The notes beneath the pieces are model-generated. The model made no database searches. It was not told where the DNA came from and saw nothing but the letters and a program-made list of their open reading frames with translations. A DNA stretch of 64,000 nucleotides from an uncultured Bacilli bacterium (lineage in GTDB: Bacteria > Bacillota_I > Bacilli_A > RF39 > UBA660), in the NCBI GenBank assembly GCA_944358705.1, contig CALVRR010000004.1, forward strand, positions 1 through 64,000, given 5' to 3'. Each line of letters opens with the position of its first letter. The stretch's first letter is position 1. Both the position numbers and the translations under genes were made by a program. This document shows positions 40,688 to 50,002 of the stretch, one piece after another.

Positions 40688-41668
40688 TTACCTACGAAAT
40701 AATCCAAAGATTTTACCAGATTCCTTCTTTTCTGCTTTCGCAGAAATTAACCCCATACGAGATAAAAAATCATCAAAAATAGGATTTCTTTTTCTCTCAT
40801 CTAACGGAGGCATATTATAAAACACCTTCGTCTTTGCTTCATATTCAAAATCAGTAATATCTTTATTCGTAAGCAAACTTTTATTCAAAATGATTTTTTT
40901 CTGCTGAAGTTTAGAAAAAATATTACGATTTCTTCGCATCAATCGATTAAGCTTTATTGTAGAAGGTTCTAATAAATATAAAACATCTCCACAACAAGAA
41001 TCATCTGGATAATCATTCAAATCAATTAAAATAACCGAAGCACCAGCATACCGAGTAAGAGCCGCTTGTACTTGATCAGCAGTAATAGATAACATGTTTT
41101 TATCTCCAAAATATTGAAAGTCATTCTTATTAATTTCTAAAGCAATAATTGTATCACCAAAATGAACTTTCAACTCTTTCTTTAATATATATATAAATGT
41201 GGTAGCACCAGCATGTTCTGTAACATTGCGAATACCAATAATTTTAGAACCACTCTCGACTTTTTCAACAATCGTATTAGAAACATCATTAAGTTGCTGA
41301 ATATGAGCCACTTGCTTATAAGAATTAGGATGTTCTAGTAAATATTTAACACCTTCAATATTAGTTGTAAAGTTATAAATCCCCATAGAAACAAGTTTAG
41401 ATAAAAAATTAGAAGTACAAACATCAGACCCCTCTGGCAAAAAGAAAACAATCTTTTCAACATCAAGTCCCATAGCAATGACTTGAAAACTTTTTATATT
41501 ATGAAAATCTTTAATAGCAGTAACATCCAAAACCATCTTGTTATAAAAAAAGTTTTTAAACATTTCTACTATTTCATTTGCTTCATATTCCCCAGAAATA
41601 CTTTTTATAACATCAATATCTAACCCAGCTAAAAGATTTCGTTGTGTATTACTAACTATTACATTCAT
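40688..41668 (-). CDS. tadZ: TadZ/CpaE-like protein with degenerate P-loop
   Basis: A 326-residue protein. Residues 1-130 resemble the receiver-like domain of CpaE/TadZ, and 140-300 the MinD-like ATPase part. At the P-loop position the sequence is IRNVTEHAGATTFIYIL, so the GKT/GKS lysine is missing. The later SVILIDLNDYPDD looks like the Walker B strand. TadZ proteins place the Tad machine at the cell pole, and several are atypical ATPases. The ATG at 41668 has AGGGTGATT upstream. It is followed after 57 nt by the VirB2-like gene, at the junction of Tad and T4SS parts. The C-terminus is basic (IFGLFRR). Confidence 0.6.
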   Translation of the reverse strand: MNVIVSNTQRNLLAGLDIDVIKSISGEYEANEIVEMFKNFFYNKMVLDVTAIKDFHNIKSFQVIAMGLDVEKIVFFLPEGSDVCTSNFLSKLVSMGIYNFTTNIEGVKYLLEHPNSYKQVAHIQQLNDVSNTIVEKVESGSKIIGIRNVTEHAGATTFIYILKKELKVHFGDTIIALEINKNDFQYFGDKNMLSITADQVQAALTRYAGASVILIDLNDYPDDSCCGDVLYLLEPSTIKLNRLMRRNRNIFSKLQQKKIILNKSLLTNKDITDFEYEAKTKVFYNMPPLDERKRNPIFDDFLSRMGLISAKAEKKESGKIFGLFRR

Positions 41669-41683
41669 AAGAATCACCCTATT

Positions 41684-42133
41684 CTATTCAAACGGTGTAA
41701 TCAATTTGGTATTACCAGAAACCTGAAAAATTTTTAAACCTGGCATTATTTTATTAATAATTGGAATATCAATATTAATCTGTGTTACAACTTTAAAATA
41801 GATTTGATTATCGCCTTCAGAAACAACCCCTTCTGGCTTTTCATCAGCAACATCAAAACGTTGATAACAATATCCTTCATGACAAGTATAACCATCTATT
41901 TTAAAATCGGGAGCACTATACCCAATTTGATGTATATAATTAGAAATTTTTTGAGCACAAGCGGTATTTTCTCCCTCACAATTTCCTTCATACTGTTCCA
42001 TTGTCGTAATAATGTAATTTTTGACACGAAATGCTTTTGTATAATTAACATTAAATGCCAAATAGCCACATACCAAAACTAAAAATATAACAATCATTGA
42101 TAAATTGACGATTCCACCAAAAGCATCCCGCAT
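41684..42133 (-). CDS. TadE/TadF-like minor pseudopilin
   Basis: A 149-residue protein with an N-terminal membrane helix (about 8-28) after MRDAFGGIVN, and an ectodomain with a likely disulfide region (NCEGENTACAQK, YTCHEGYC). The size, topology and place between Flp-like pilin and TadZ fit a TadE/TadF-type minor pilin. No direct family motif is clear. GGGTAGGTGT precedes the ATG. Confidence 0.5.
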   Translation of the reverse strand: MRDAFGGIVNLSMIVIFLVLVCGYLAFNVNYTKAFRVKNYIITTMEQYEGNCEGENTACAQKISNYIHQIGYSAPDFKIDGYTCHEGYCYQRFDVADEKPEGVVSEGDNQIYFKVVTQINIDIPIINKIMPGLKIFQVSGNTKLITPFE

Positions 42134-42151
42134 CTTTTACACCTACCCTTT

Positions 42152-42328
42152 TTATCTGTTATGATCAATAACAATATAAGTTTTCTTATAATTACCAGAA
42201 ATATTACCCCATTGACTATTGATAGATTGCTGAATATTAGGCCACATAATCCAGAAAAACCCAATAATTGCTGCAATTGCAATTAAAGTAATAACTGTTA
42301 AGTTTAATTCTCCTGTTGCTGCTTTCAT
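42152..42328 (-). CDS. flp: Flp-like (type IVb) pilin
   Basis: A 58-residue protein: a short leader MKAATG, then ELNLTVITLIAIAAIIGFFWIM, a hydrophobic helix, and a polar end. The G-E junction followed by a hydrophobic helix is like a processed Flp/type IVb prepilin, although the usual Glu5-Tyr6 is not present. It lies beside TadC, TadB and TadA. The start is ambiguous: ATG at 42328 (chosen) or GTG at 42340, which is better spaced from AGGA. It has its own promoter and a start-site palindrome, so strong separate expression is likely. No prepilin peptidase gene is in the window. Confidence 0.6.
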   Translation of the reverse strand: MKAATGELNLTVITLIAIAAIIGFFWIMWPNIQQSINSQWGNISGNYKKTYIVIDHNR

Positions 42329-42350
42329 AAATACATACACATCCTTTCCT

Positions 42351-42362
42351 ATTGTATACAAT
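42351..42362. promoter_or_regulatory. Palindrome at the Flp-like pilin start point
   Basis: Perfect 12-bp palindrome ATTGTATACAAT, 5 to 16 nt beyond the -10, across the expected transcription start. Candidate operator; binding protein unknown. Confidence 0.4.
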
Positions 42363-42366
42363 ATAT

Positions 42367-42395
42367 ATTATAACAAGATTATTTATTTTTAACAA
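42367..42395 (-). promoter_or_regulatory. Sigma-A promoter of the Flp-like pilin
   Basis: Minus strand -35 TTGTTA (42390-42395), 17-bp spacer, -10 TATAAT (42367-42372), in the 83-nt gap after tadC. Confidence 0.6.
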
Positions 42396-42411
42396 TACGT
42401 TTTAAATTATT

Positions 42412-43197
42412 TTACATATTAAACATCATCATCATAGAAATCAAAATAACTAACATAGTACCAGCACCAGTAACAACAAGCATAACCATCGTTTGACTCT
42501 CCATATGATTTAGACGTTCTTTATATTTTGTTTCACGTGCTTTATTTTGCAAGTTAGAAACAGTTCTAGAAAACATCATTAATCGTTCTTGTTTTCTTTC
42601 TTGAGAACCAAGTCCCAAACGATATAACAAACGCATCATACGCATAGAATCACGAACTGGATAAGTATTGGCAAATTCCATATAAGGATCAATAGAAGAA
42701 TCTCCTGAATTAATACGGTCAATTAATTTACGAAGACCAGGTTTAAAAATATCTGGAGCATCATCAATAGATTTACCTAAAGCAACTGGTACAGTATAAT
42801 GTTGAATTAAAATTTCCAAACTTTTTAAATAGTATGGCAACATTACATCAATATCATGCAAATGTGCTTTATAAAAAGATTTTAATTGTGTATATGGCAT
42901 TTTAAAAACTAGTACTGCAACCACAACACAAAATACTACATTTAGAAAAGATAATTGATTTAAAAAAATAAATAAGAAAATAATTGCCACGATAATTGCA
43001 TAAAAAATTCTTTTTCGAAATAATTGATTGGGATCAACTTCTTCTCCATATCTTGCATAAACCAAAAAGTTATAATCATCTTCTCTTAAAATATCAAAAT
43101 ACTTTTCATTGTCAGCAATAAATTTATTTTTATCAATCGTATTATTATATATTAGGATAAATATAATAATAGCTCCTACAACAATAACCTCAACCAT
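42412..43197 (-). CDS. tadC: TadC-type pilus inner-membrane platform protein
   Basis: A 261-residue membrane protein with an N-terminal helix, a pair of helices at about 65-100, and a C-terminal helix (VVTGAGTMLVILISMMMMF). The cytoplasmic T2SSF-like part includes the GLGSQERKQERLMMFSRTVS region. TadC works with TadB as the platform for pilus assembly. Its ATG shares a base with the stop of tadB (TAATG). Cytoplasmic length and helix order fit Tad family F proteins. Confidence 0.75.
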   Translation of the reverse strand: MVEVIVVGAIIIFILIYNNTIDKNKFIADNEKYFDILREDDYNFLVYARYGEEVDPNQLFRKRIFYAIIVAIIFLFIFLNQLSFLNVVFCVVVAVLVFKMPYTQLKSFYKAHLHDIDVMLPYYLKSLEILIQHYTVPVALGKSIDDAPDIFKPGLRKLIDRINSGDSSIDPYMEFANTYPVRDSMRMMRLLYRLGLGSQERKQERLMMFSRTVSNLQNKARETKYKERLNHMESQTMVMLVVTGAGTMLVILISMMMMFNM

Positions 43198-44099
43198 TAT
43201 TCAGCACCTACATTCTCATTATAATATTTCTCACCCTTTAATAAGAAAATAGTATTAATTATTAAAACACCGTGCAATAAAACTTTAATATACCAACGAT
43301 CAAGTAATATCAAATAAGTTTCTCTTCCTAACAAATATTGTACTAACATAACCATCAAATAAAGCATAATACCAAACTGCAAAAAAGATTTATGAAAAGA
43401 AGCTCTTTCAATACGATCTCGATAAACACTCTCAACTAACATATCGATATCCAGTTGCATATTATCTAAAGACTCCATAGAGTTTCTTGCACCTTCTTTG
43501 GTAATCTGTAAAAACAACTGATGCATGTTTTTTACAATATAATAAGGATATAACTGACTCATATAAATAAGTGACTCCTCAATACTACCATTTTGATAAG
43601 CAAGTTCTATCATATGATCAACATCACTTTTTACAGGGTCTTCTAAAATACCAGAATTACGTACACCTTCTAGTGCTTTAACAAAAGACTGAGTCGTTGC
43701 AAATTCCATAATCGTATTCGAAGTATAAACTTGAATTTGTTCAAAAATAAATTCACTATAAATACGTTTACAACGTAAATAAGATAGATATGGAATAAAC
43801 ATAACAACAACAATAATATAAATCAAAGAAATAAATAAGTTATAAAAATATAAATAACTAACCACTCCAGTAAAAGAAGCCATAACAAGAACTTGAATCA
43901 TATATTGTCTAGGCGTATATTCTTGCCCTAACTCTTTTGTTTTTTCACGAACTACTTTAAAAGAATAAGGAGCGAATCGATTATATACATCTTGTACTTG
44001 ATCAGTAATAAATTTACTAACATTTTGTCCTTTATAATTACGATAAAGAACAATAAGAACAACGACGACAACAAGAAAAATTAACTCTTCTAAATACAT
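43197..44099 (-). CDS. tadB: TadB-type pilus inner-membrane platform protein
   Basis: A 300-residue membrane protein with an N-terminal helix (4-20), a helix pair at about 70-105, a cytoplasmic helical T2SSF-type domain (EQIQVYTSNTIMEFATTQSF, ITKEGARNSMESLDNM), and a final helix pair at about 240-290. It forms the platform with TadC, under the TadA ATPase. GGAG precedes the ATG, 17 nt after tadA. Name choice between TadB and TadC follows gene order (A-B-C). Confidence 0.75.
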   Translation of the reverse strand: MYLEELIFLVVVVVLIVLYRNYKGQNVSKFITDQVQDVYNRFAPYSFKVVREKTKELGQEYTPRQYMIQVLVMASFTGVVSYLYFYNLFISLIYIIVVVMFIPYLSYLRCKRIYSEFIFEQIQVYTSNTIMEFATTQSFVKALEGVRNSGILEDPVKSDVDHMIELAYQNGSIEESLIYMSQLYPYYIVKNMHQLFLQITKEGARNSMESLDNMQLDIDMLVESVYRDRIERASFHKSFLQFGIMLYLMVMLVQYLLGRETYLILLDRWYIKVLLHGVLIINTIFLLKGEKYYNENVGAE

Positions 44100-44115
44100 A
44101 AAAATTCACTCCTTT

Positions 44116-45762
44116 CTATTCCAAACTACTTAAAGAAGAAAAATCGACTGTTGGTGTAATTGGTGTAGCATTAATATCTGTCGGTGGATTGGTACTCGCC
44201 GGTACTTCTTGAGAAACCGCAGGTACCGTTAACACCGGAGAAGCACTTGGAACATTGACTGATGGTTGATTAGTAACATTCGTAGTTTCTATAGAAGAAT
44301 CTGCAGAAGGTACTACAACATCCGGTGCAGAAGAAACTTCTGAAACAGGAGCAACATCTGGTACAGAAGAAACTTCCGGAACCGGTGTAGAAACTGCTTC
44401 AGGAACAGCTGCAGAACCTTCAACATTTGTAGCATCTACCACTGGAGCCTCGGATGGACTATCAGCAATATTAACCGTTGGAACTATTGGAACTGAATTT
44501 ACTGGAGCAGGAGCAACAGCAACTTCAGTATCTTGCGAACTCGATTCTTGAGTGTTCACCACTGCAACCGAAGAACCATCACCGGCACTACCATCATTTG
44601 AAGAATCAGAATCATCAGAATCATCAGAAGACTCTTCAGAATTATCAGACGAATGTTGTTCCATATATTCTTCTCGCTCAAGATCATCTTTAAAAGGTAA
44701 GTCATCACTTAAATGTTCTGTAATAGAACTAATATCAATATTTTGATTTTCTAGATATTCAATTAAATGTGGACTAGGTTTACGTAAAACAGGTTCTTGA
44801 CCAAATAGCTTCTGATAAATAATCCTACTCTGCGGTTTATTATTTTCATCAACATAAAATTCAACAACCTCATCAACTTCACGATGGAATTTACCCTTTT
44901 CTTTACTATAATATGCTTTAATATGAACACCTAATTGAATATATCGATAAATAGTATTTAAAAATTGATTAACATCCAAATCTGTTTCCATCAAACTATA
45001 CATACGATACGGAATAGCCGAAGCTTTATCCGCATGAATCGTTGATAAAATATTATGTCCAGAAGAAATTGAATTACGTACGGCAGAAACAGCTTCTGCA
45101 CTACGAACTTCGGATAACAATATCCATTTTGGATTTTGACGCATACAAGTAACAAGAACATCCGTATAACTAGCAACATTATTTGTTTTCATAGCAACAA
45201 TATCACGTTGTGGAAAAATACGATCCAAATGAAGTTCCAAAGTATCTTCGATAGTAATAATTTTTTCACTCGTACGAGTATGACTAGCCAAGTATTTAAC
45301 AAACTCTGTTTTACCAGAACCAGTTTCACCACAAACAATAATATTACAATGTCCTTCCACACATTTAATCAAAATATCATGAATATCCTGAGTAAAGTAA
45401 TCATCCTTCAACAACTTGTCTTTCTCTAATCTAATCTTTGCTGGAGTTTTACGAATAACCATAGCAATACCATTCGTAGCAATGGAAGGATGAACAAAGT
45501 TTAAACGTAACTCAGATGATTCTGCATCCAAAAATGGTTTCGCATTATTAAACGTTGTCCCCATAACATTAGAACACTGAAAAGCAAGTTTTTCCACAAA
45601 CTCAGGAGTAAGACCTTGCACTTCTACTCTTAAAGAACCTTGAGTTAGAGAACGAACCCATATTTGACCATTATTATCAAAAGAAATATCCGTAATATCA
45701 TCATTATCTAGTAAAGGACGCAACGGTCCAAAATCAAGTTTATCAAAAATATTCTCGTTCAT
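44116..45762 (-). CDS. tadA: TadA/CpaF-type secretion ATPase with long disordered tail
   Basis: A 548-residue protein. Residues 1-365 form a complete CpaF/TadA ATPase: Walker A GETGSGKT (145-152), EDTLELHLD Asp box, LLSEVRSAEAV Walker B, STIHADKASA His box. Residues about 365-548 are a Ser/Asp-rich and then Val/Pro/Ser/Ala-rich low-complexity tail with internal 12-residue repeats, not found in typical TadA. It drives pilus assembly from the cytoplasm. It could also stand in for VirB11, which Gram-positive T4SS usually lack, but this is speculation. GGAG precedes the ATG. Confidence 0.92.
   Translation of the reverse strand: MNENIFDKLDFGPLRPLLDNDDITDISFDNNGQIWVRSLTQGSLRVEVQGLTPEFVEKLAFQCSNVMGTTFNNAKPFLDAESSELRLNFVHPSIATNGIAMVIRKTPAKIRLEKDKLLKDDYFTQDIHDILIKCVEGHCNIIVCGETGSGKTEFVKYLASHTRTSEKIITIEDTLELHLDRIFPQRDIVAMKTNNVASYTDVLVTCMRQNPKWILLSEVRSAEAVSAVRNSISSGHNILSTIHADKASAIPYRMYSLMETDLDVNQFLNTIYRYIQLGVHIKAYYSKEKGKFHREVDEVVEFYVDENNKPQSRIIYQKLFGQEPVLRKPSPHLIEYLENQNIDISSITEHLSDDLPFKDDLEREEYMEQHSSDNSEESSDDSDDSDSSNDGSAGDGSSVAVVNTQESSSQDTEVAVAPAPVNSVPIVPTVNIADSPSEAPVVDATNVEGSAAVPEAVSTPVPEVSSVPDVAPVSEVSSAPDVVVPSADSSIETTNVTNQPSVNVPSASPVLTVPAVSQEVPASTNPPTDINATPITPTVDFSSLSSLE
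44318..44389 (-). repeat. Two tandem 36-bp repeats in the tadA tail
   Basis: Two adjacent 36-bp copies (44318-44353 and 44354-44389), differing at about a quarter of positions, encode near-identical 12-residue units of the form PVSEVSSAPDV. They are in frame and could expand or contract without shifting the reading frame. Confidence 0.6.
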
Positions 45763-45792
45763 CTAACCCATCTCCTTTTTATTCTTTAACTT

Positions 45793-46611
45793 CTACCCCA
45801 TACTTTCTTCCCAGTAAGTAACAGTATCAATCCACTCACGTAGACTTTCACTACTCATTTCCAAATCATCTGGTTCATCTTGTAAACTTTCATTCGTTGG
45901 TACTGGAACCAATTCAGAATTATATAATGATAAATAACTAGCCTTTTTTAGTAATATATAATATTCTTCAGGTAAAGCAAACACAAGCATAGCTGGTGTT
46001 CTTTGCTCATCCAAATTAGAGAATACTGGTTGACCAGAAGAATCTTTAACAGCTAAAACTTTAACATTCTCAATAAATTTACCATATTGCATTAACTCAC
46101 GATCATTTGCTGAAGTTGCAGCTTCATTACCAGTAGTTTTTCTAGTAATTCTTAAATAAATATCAATATAATTACCAGGATAAATCGAATTACCATAAGT
46201 ACTTTCAATACTAACTGGCATATTATATAAAACATAACCTTTTGGATAATCCAAAATAATATTCGCTGGTAATTGTTCTTTTTCTACCACTTGTCTAGTA
46301 TAAAACAAACTACCTTCAGGAATTAATGTATCTGCATTAGAATATTTATCAATTACATCTGCTTGATTCGTAATAACATCACCTTCAAGCATAGAAGGAG
46401 GAACATCTCTAACTCCTACCATATCTTCCGTAATTTGTATTCCTGGACTAATTTGTTGTTTTGCATATGGAACACTAACTGGGTTAACAGCAGCATTGAC
46501 ACGCATATTATAAGCAATATAAAGTACAAGAACTGCTACAACAACACCAACAACAGTTACTGTGTTCTTATTCGATAGAAATTTTTTAATTCCAACACTA
46601 AGATTTCCCAT
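45793..46611 (-). CDS. cpaB: CpaB/RcpC-type pilus assembly protein
   Basis: A 272-residue protein with an N-terminal membrane helix (about 17-35) and a SAF domain (ISPGIQITEDMVGVRDVP, TLIPEGSLFYTRQV). The RcpC/CpaB domain follows (SIYPGNYIDIYLRI). In Tad systems this protein sits outside the inner membrane and links the assembly platform to the wall or outer parts. AAGGAGAG precedes the ATG. No secretin gene accompanies it, as expected for a Gram-positive-type envelope. Confidence 0.85.
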   Translation of the reverse strand: MGNLSVGIKKFLSNKNTVTVVGVVVAVLVLYIAYNMRVNAAVNPVSVPYAKQQISPGIQITEDMVGVRDVPPSMLEGDVITNQADVIDKYSNADTLIPEGSLFYTRQVVEKEQLPANIILDYPKGYVLYNMPVSIESTYGNSIYPGNYIDIYLRITRKTTGNEAATSANDRELMQYGKFIENVKVLAVKDSSGQPVFSNLDEQRTPAMLVFALPEEYYILLKKASYLSLYNSELVPVPTNESLQDEPDDLEMSSESLREWIDTVTYWEESMG

Positions 46612-46630
46612 TCTATTCTCTCCTTCCTTT

Positions 46631-47095
46631 TTATTCTTCTACAGGTTTACCAAAATCACTATTAAGATCTTTCAATTCATTGGTAACAAGAGGATCACTG
46701 TCATAAGTATTCTCTAAAATAGCATCAAGTTGTGTAGACATTTCCAAATTAGAACCTTTAAAACTTAATACTGTAGACGAATCCACTTTAACACTAACTT
46801 TTGGTGGAACTTCGTTTAAATCATAAAAAGATACTTGATAATTTCTAGTATTATCCACAGCGTCCGCAAATCTACGAACAAAACTTTCAACAAATTTTTC
46901 TTTATCAATACGAAGTAATCCATTTTCACGATAATATTTAACATCAATCGCATCAATCATAGCAGCTTCTGAAGTTTCCTTCACCAGGTAGTAATCTAAC
47001 TCACTACCTGATGAATAATTGGAAATAATATTAATCATTAACAAAGTTGCTAAACTTAAAATAATGATACCAACAGTCAACATTGCTTTATTCAT
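46631..47095 (-). CDS. Minor pseudopilin-like membrane protein
   Basis: A 154-residue protein with an N-terminal membrane helix (5-24) and a compact ectodomain. KETSEAAMIDAIDVKYYREN and RFADAVDNTRNYQVSFYDLN resemble TadE/TadG-type pseudopilins, which show a helix then a beta sheet. The end is acidic (SDFGKPVEE). It lies between the 966-aa surface protein (6 nt) and cpaB (19 nt). No clear motif assigns it to one family; a minor pilin role is inferred from size and position. Confidence 0.5.
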   Translation of the reverse strand: MNKAMLTVGIIILSLATLLMINIISNYSSGSELDYYLVKETSEAAMIDAIDVKYYRENGLLRIDKEKFVESFVRRFADAVDNTRNYQVSFYDLNEVPPKVSVKVDSSTVLSFKGSNLEMSTQLDAILENTYDSDPLVTNELKDLNSDFGKPVEE

Positions 47096-47101
47096 AAATA
47101 A

Positions 47102-50002
47102 TTATTCCCCCTCTCCTTCATTATTAACACCGATTTCACCACGTTCACGAACAACACCAGAACCTAGTTCAGTTAAAAGTTTACTATAATAAACCGTAAC
47201 TCCATTAACAACCTTAGTATCACCAGTATATTCGGTATATTCCTTATCATTATTAAAATCTCTTATTTTAGCTAACGTTTCCTTATCCAAAACCAATTGA
47301 TAATCGATATATTTATCATTACCATAAATAGAATCTCCTCGATCTTGGATAGTATTAATCAATGCCAAAGGATCAACATGATAAGAAGAATTCTTAGCAT
47401 TTAGAGAAGTTAAAATCGAAGTATCATCATCCGTCATACCTAAGGTCCAGTTATAACCAGGTTGACGCCCTACAGAACTTATTGATGCGTTATTATTATC
47501 AGTAGATTTTTCTGCTTTAGGGAACAACTCAGTCGTATCTACAATTCTAAAGGTATAATCACGAAGATTTGTAGTTTCAGGCGTATCATCATCATCAGGT
47601 TTTGGACAATCAGCTTCACCTGGAACACAATCCTTACAGCAACCTTTTTCATCAAGATCACAAGTTTCATTTCTTAGTCCATAGAAACATTCAATATCAA
47701 AATTCCATCCAAAATAACCAAAATCTCTAGTAGTAGCATGAATGTTATATTCTATCGTATCTTCGATATCACCGGTATAACATTTATCATTAACTTCGCT
47801 CCATTCCCACCAAATAGTATTAACACTTCGAGCATCTAATGGAATACAGAATTTATCTTCTTTATAATGCCATGCATTATTACCAGTTTTATCTTGATAA
47901 GATATCTCACCAGTTTTATTATTAATCCATGTACCAGGGAAACTCCATTCTGCTTGATACCAGTTTCTAGCACTTCCATTTTCATAACATCCAGCGTATC
48001 CATTTGGATTCGTATCTGGTATAAAGATTTCTGTACCAGATTGAGGTTTATTTTGACCAGAACCCAAACTTGGTAAAGTAGCATTGTCTACCTTAGAGCT
48101 TTCCAATGGGAAAGATTTTGTTACTTTCTTACCTTCACCATCCGTATAATCAACACTAATAGTAAATACCCCTGTCTTTGTCGTACATGATGCTGCAGCA
48201 TTACATTGAGCAACTGCTTGATTATAAACATTTAAGTTTCTAACCGTATCATCAGCAGCATCTTCTTCGTTTAGATATGTATTCTTTCCACAACCAGACC
48301 AATAACAGTTATCCTGACAAACATTACCATTACCATAAATACGTTTTTTAAATCCAGAAAAAACTCCGTATCTACCATGATCATTTTCTGTTCTAGTTTT
48401 TTCAAATTCTTCATACCAACGACCATAACCAGAACCACTCCATGCTATAGAACCATTACTCCAATAATATCTTCCCTCAAACCCAGGGAAAGAATTAGAA
48501 ACTTTTTTAACAATACTATCATCGCCATAACGAATTGCTAATGGATCAATAGAAGAATCATCTTCACCATAAACTTCATTATAACATTTATTACTACAAG
48601 CTTCACTGTATTCTCCACCATCACATTCTTGAATACATTGCTCGAAATCTTCATTAGGTCCACCTTGATGAGTATGACCAGAAACCTGATTACAATAAGG
48701 AGTTGGTGTACAAATACTAGGAGTAGTTGGAGGAGTAATCTTTGGAGAAGAAGTACATACCACTCTACTAGTTACTCGAACTTTATATTCAAAACATAAA
48801 CCAGCTTTAGAAGCAACTGGAGGACCATATTCAACAACAACCGACTCTTCACACTCTCTAGTACAAGAACCACCTTTAACAGTTTCAACACTACCAGAAG
48901 TATAATTATAAGTATAATTTATATCTGTATATTCAGTTTCTTTTGCATAATAGTAATCCTTATTAACATAATAAGCATCACCCTTAGTACCAGTAGCTTT
49001 CTTTTGCCAATCACAAGTCAAACCAAATGTTTCATCAACTTCAGTACCATTAGGACCATCCACAAGCTTACTAGAAAAATCATGTTTTAATGCTAATGCA
49101 TTTTTCTTCGCTTCATTAAATGCATCCATGAATTCTTTACTTGGTTGTGAAGAAGCAGCATCTCCTACCAATTCTTCAGCTCGCCAAATTTCTATTGCTG
49201 TACTAATCATAGAAGCAACCTGAGATTTTGTATAATTAAAATTAACATTATCCGCTTGGAAACAGTAAGGAATTAATTCTTCATATTTTTGTTTTCCTTC
49301 ACTGCTAACTGCAGCATAATTATACTTATCAAAAATCGATTTAGAAACAGCTACACTCTTATTACCCTCAGAATCAGTTACAGTAAAATCATCTGCATTA
49401 TAACCTTGCCCCGTACGAAAAACAGCGCAAATACCATTATAATTTGTATTAGATTTTTTAGGTGTTTCTCCCTGTTTTCTAAATTGTAGCGTCATATCAA
49501 ATTCATAAGTTCCAACCTTTTTACCTTCAGAATTTGTAGACGCTTCATCATAAGCCAAACACTTTTCATCCGTTTCTGTCATTATAAAATGTAAAACAAC
49601 ATCCCCAGAACCATTCTGATAACTTAATTTCATCGGATTATTTGGTGTTACCACACCACTTTCCATCGGATTTGTAGTCAAAATAGACATAGGATCAATC
49701 GAATAAGAATTACCATTATCGTCATAATTAACTCCACTCATACTAGTAACTCGAAAAGATCCATTTTGAACGGTAATCGTCGCAACTTTATTTTCTGGAT
49801 CCCAAGATACCGAAGGAACATAATGTTCATTCATCTCCTCATCATTATTACATGAGGCACCATCTGTAGTCTTCGCTGAGGTCTCTGTTTTAGAAACATC
49901 GGCTGTACGAACAGAATCCAAAACACTTCGAACACCAAAGAAAACAACAGCAACAATGACTAAAACAACAACCCCTAATATCTTTTTCTTATGCTTTTGC
50001 AT
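47102..50002 (-). CDS. 966-aa cysteine-rich anchored surface protein
   Basis: An N-terminal membrane helix (about 9-30) is followed by roughly 930 outside residues. The first 180 form a beta-sandwich-like part (KVATITVQNGSFRVTSMSG, then YEFDMTLQFRKQGE). The middle has more than 25 cysteines, many close together (CIQECDGGEYSEACSNKC, VCQDNCYWSGCG, CDLDEKGCCKDC), suggesting several disulfide knots. The end is acidic, with no LPXTG motif and no second membrane helix. No family recognised. The ATG at 50002 has AGGTGGGG upstream; the GTG four codons earlier is less likely. The start overlaps the sortase gene by 14 nt, so it is tightly linked to sortase and pilus parts. It could be a tip adhesin. 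Confidence 0.65.
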   Translation of the reverse strand: MQKHKKKILGVVVLVIVAVVFFGVRSVLDSVRTADVSKTETSAKTTDGASCNNDEEMNEHYVPSVSWDPENKVATITVQNGSFRVTSMSGVNYDDNGNSYSIDPMSILTTNPMESGVVTPNNPMKLSYQNGSGDVVLHFIMTETDEKCLAYDEASTNSEGKKVGTYEFDMTLQFRKQGETPKKSNTNYNGICAVFRTGQGYNADDFTVTDSEGNKSVAVSKSIFDKYNYAAVSSEGKQKYEELIPYCFQADNVNFNYTKSQVASMISTAIEIWRAEELVGDAASSQPSKEFMDAFNEAKKNALALKHDFSSKLVDGPNGTEVDETFGLTCDWQKKATGTKGDAYYVNKDYYYAKETEYTDINYTYNYTSGSVETVKGGSCTRECEESVVVEYGPPVASKAGLCFEYKVRVTSRVVCTSSPKITPPTTPSICTPTPYCNQVSGHTHQGGPNEDFEQCIQECDGGEYSEACSNKCYNEVYGEDDSSIDPLAIRYGDDSIVKKVSNSFPGFEGRYYWSNGSIAWSGSGYGRWYEEFEKTRTENDHGRYGVFSGFKKRIYGNGNVCQDNCYWSGCGKNTYLNEEDAADDTVRNLNVYNQAVAQCNAAASCTTKTGVFTISVDYTDGEGKKVTKSFPLESSKVDNATLPSLGSGQNKPQSGTEIFIPDTNPNGYAGCYENGSARNWYQAEWSFPGTWINNKTGEISYQDKTGNNAWHYKEDKFCIPLDARSVNTIWWEWSEVNDKCYTGDIEDTIEYNIHATTRDFGYFGWNFDIECFYGLRNETCDLDEKGCCKDCVPGEADCPKPDDDDTPETTNLRDYTFRIVDTTELFPKAEKSTDNNNASISSVGRQPGYNWTLGMTDDDTSILTSLNAKNSSYHVDPLALINTIQDRGDSIYGNDKYIDYQLVLDKETLAKIRDFNNDKEYTEYTGDTKVVNGVTVYYSKLLTELGSGVVRERGEIGVNNEGEGE

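Noticed and set aside
47102..50002. LPXTG-type sorting signal in the 966-aa protein
   Set aside because: No LPXTG-like motif or C-terminal membrane helix; the protein ends in an acidic stretch.
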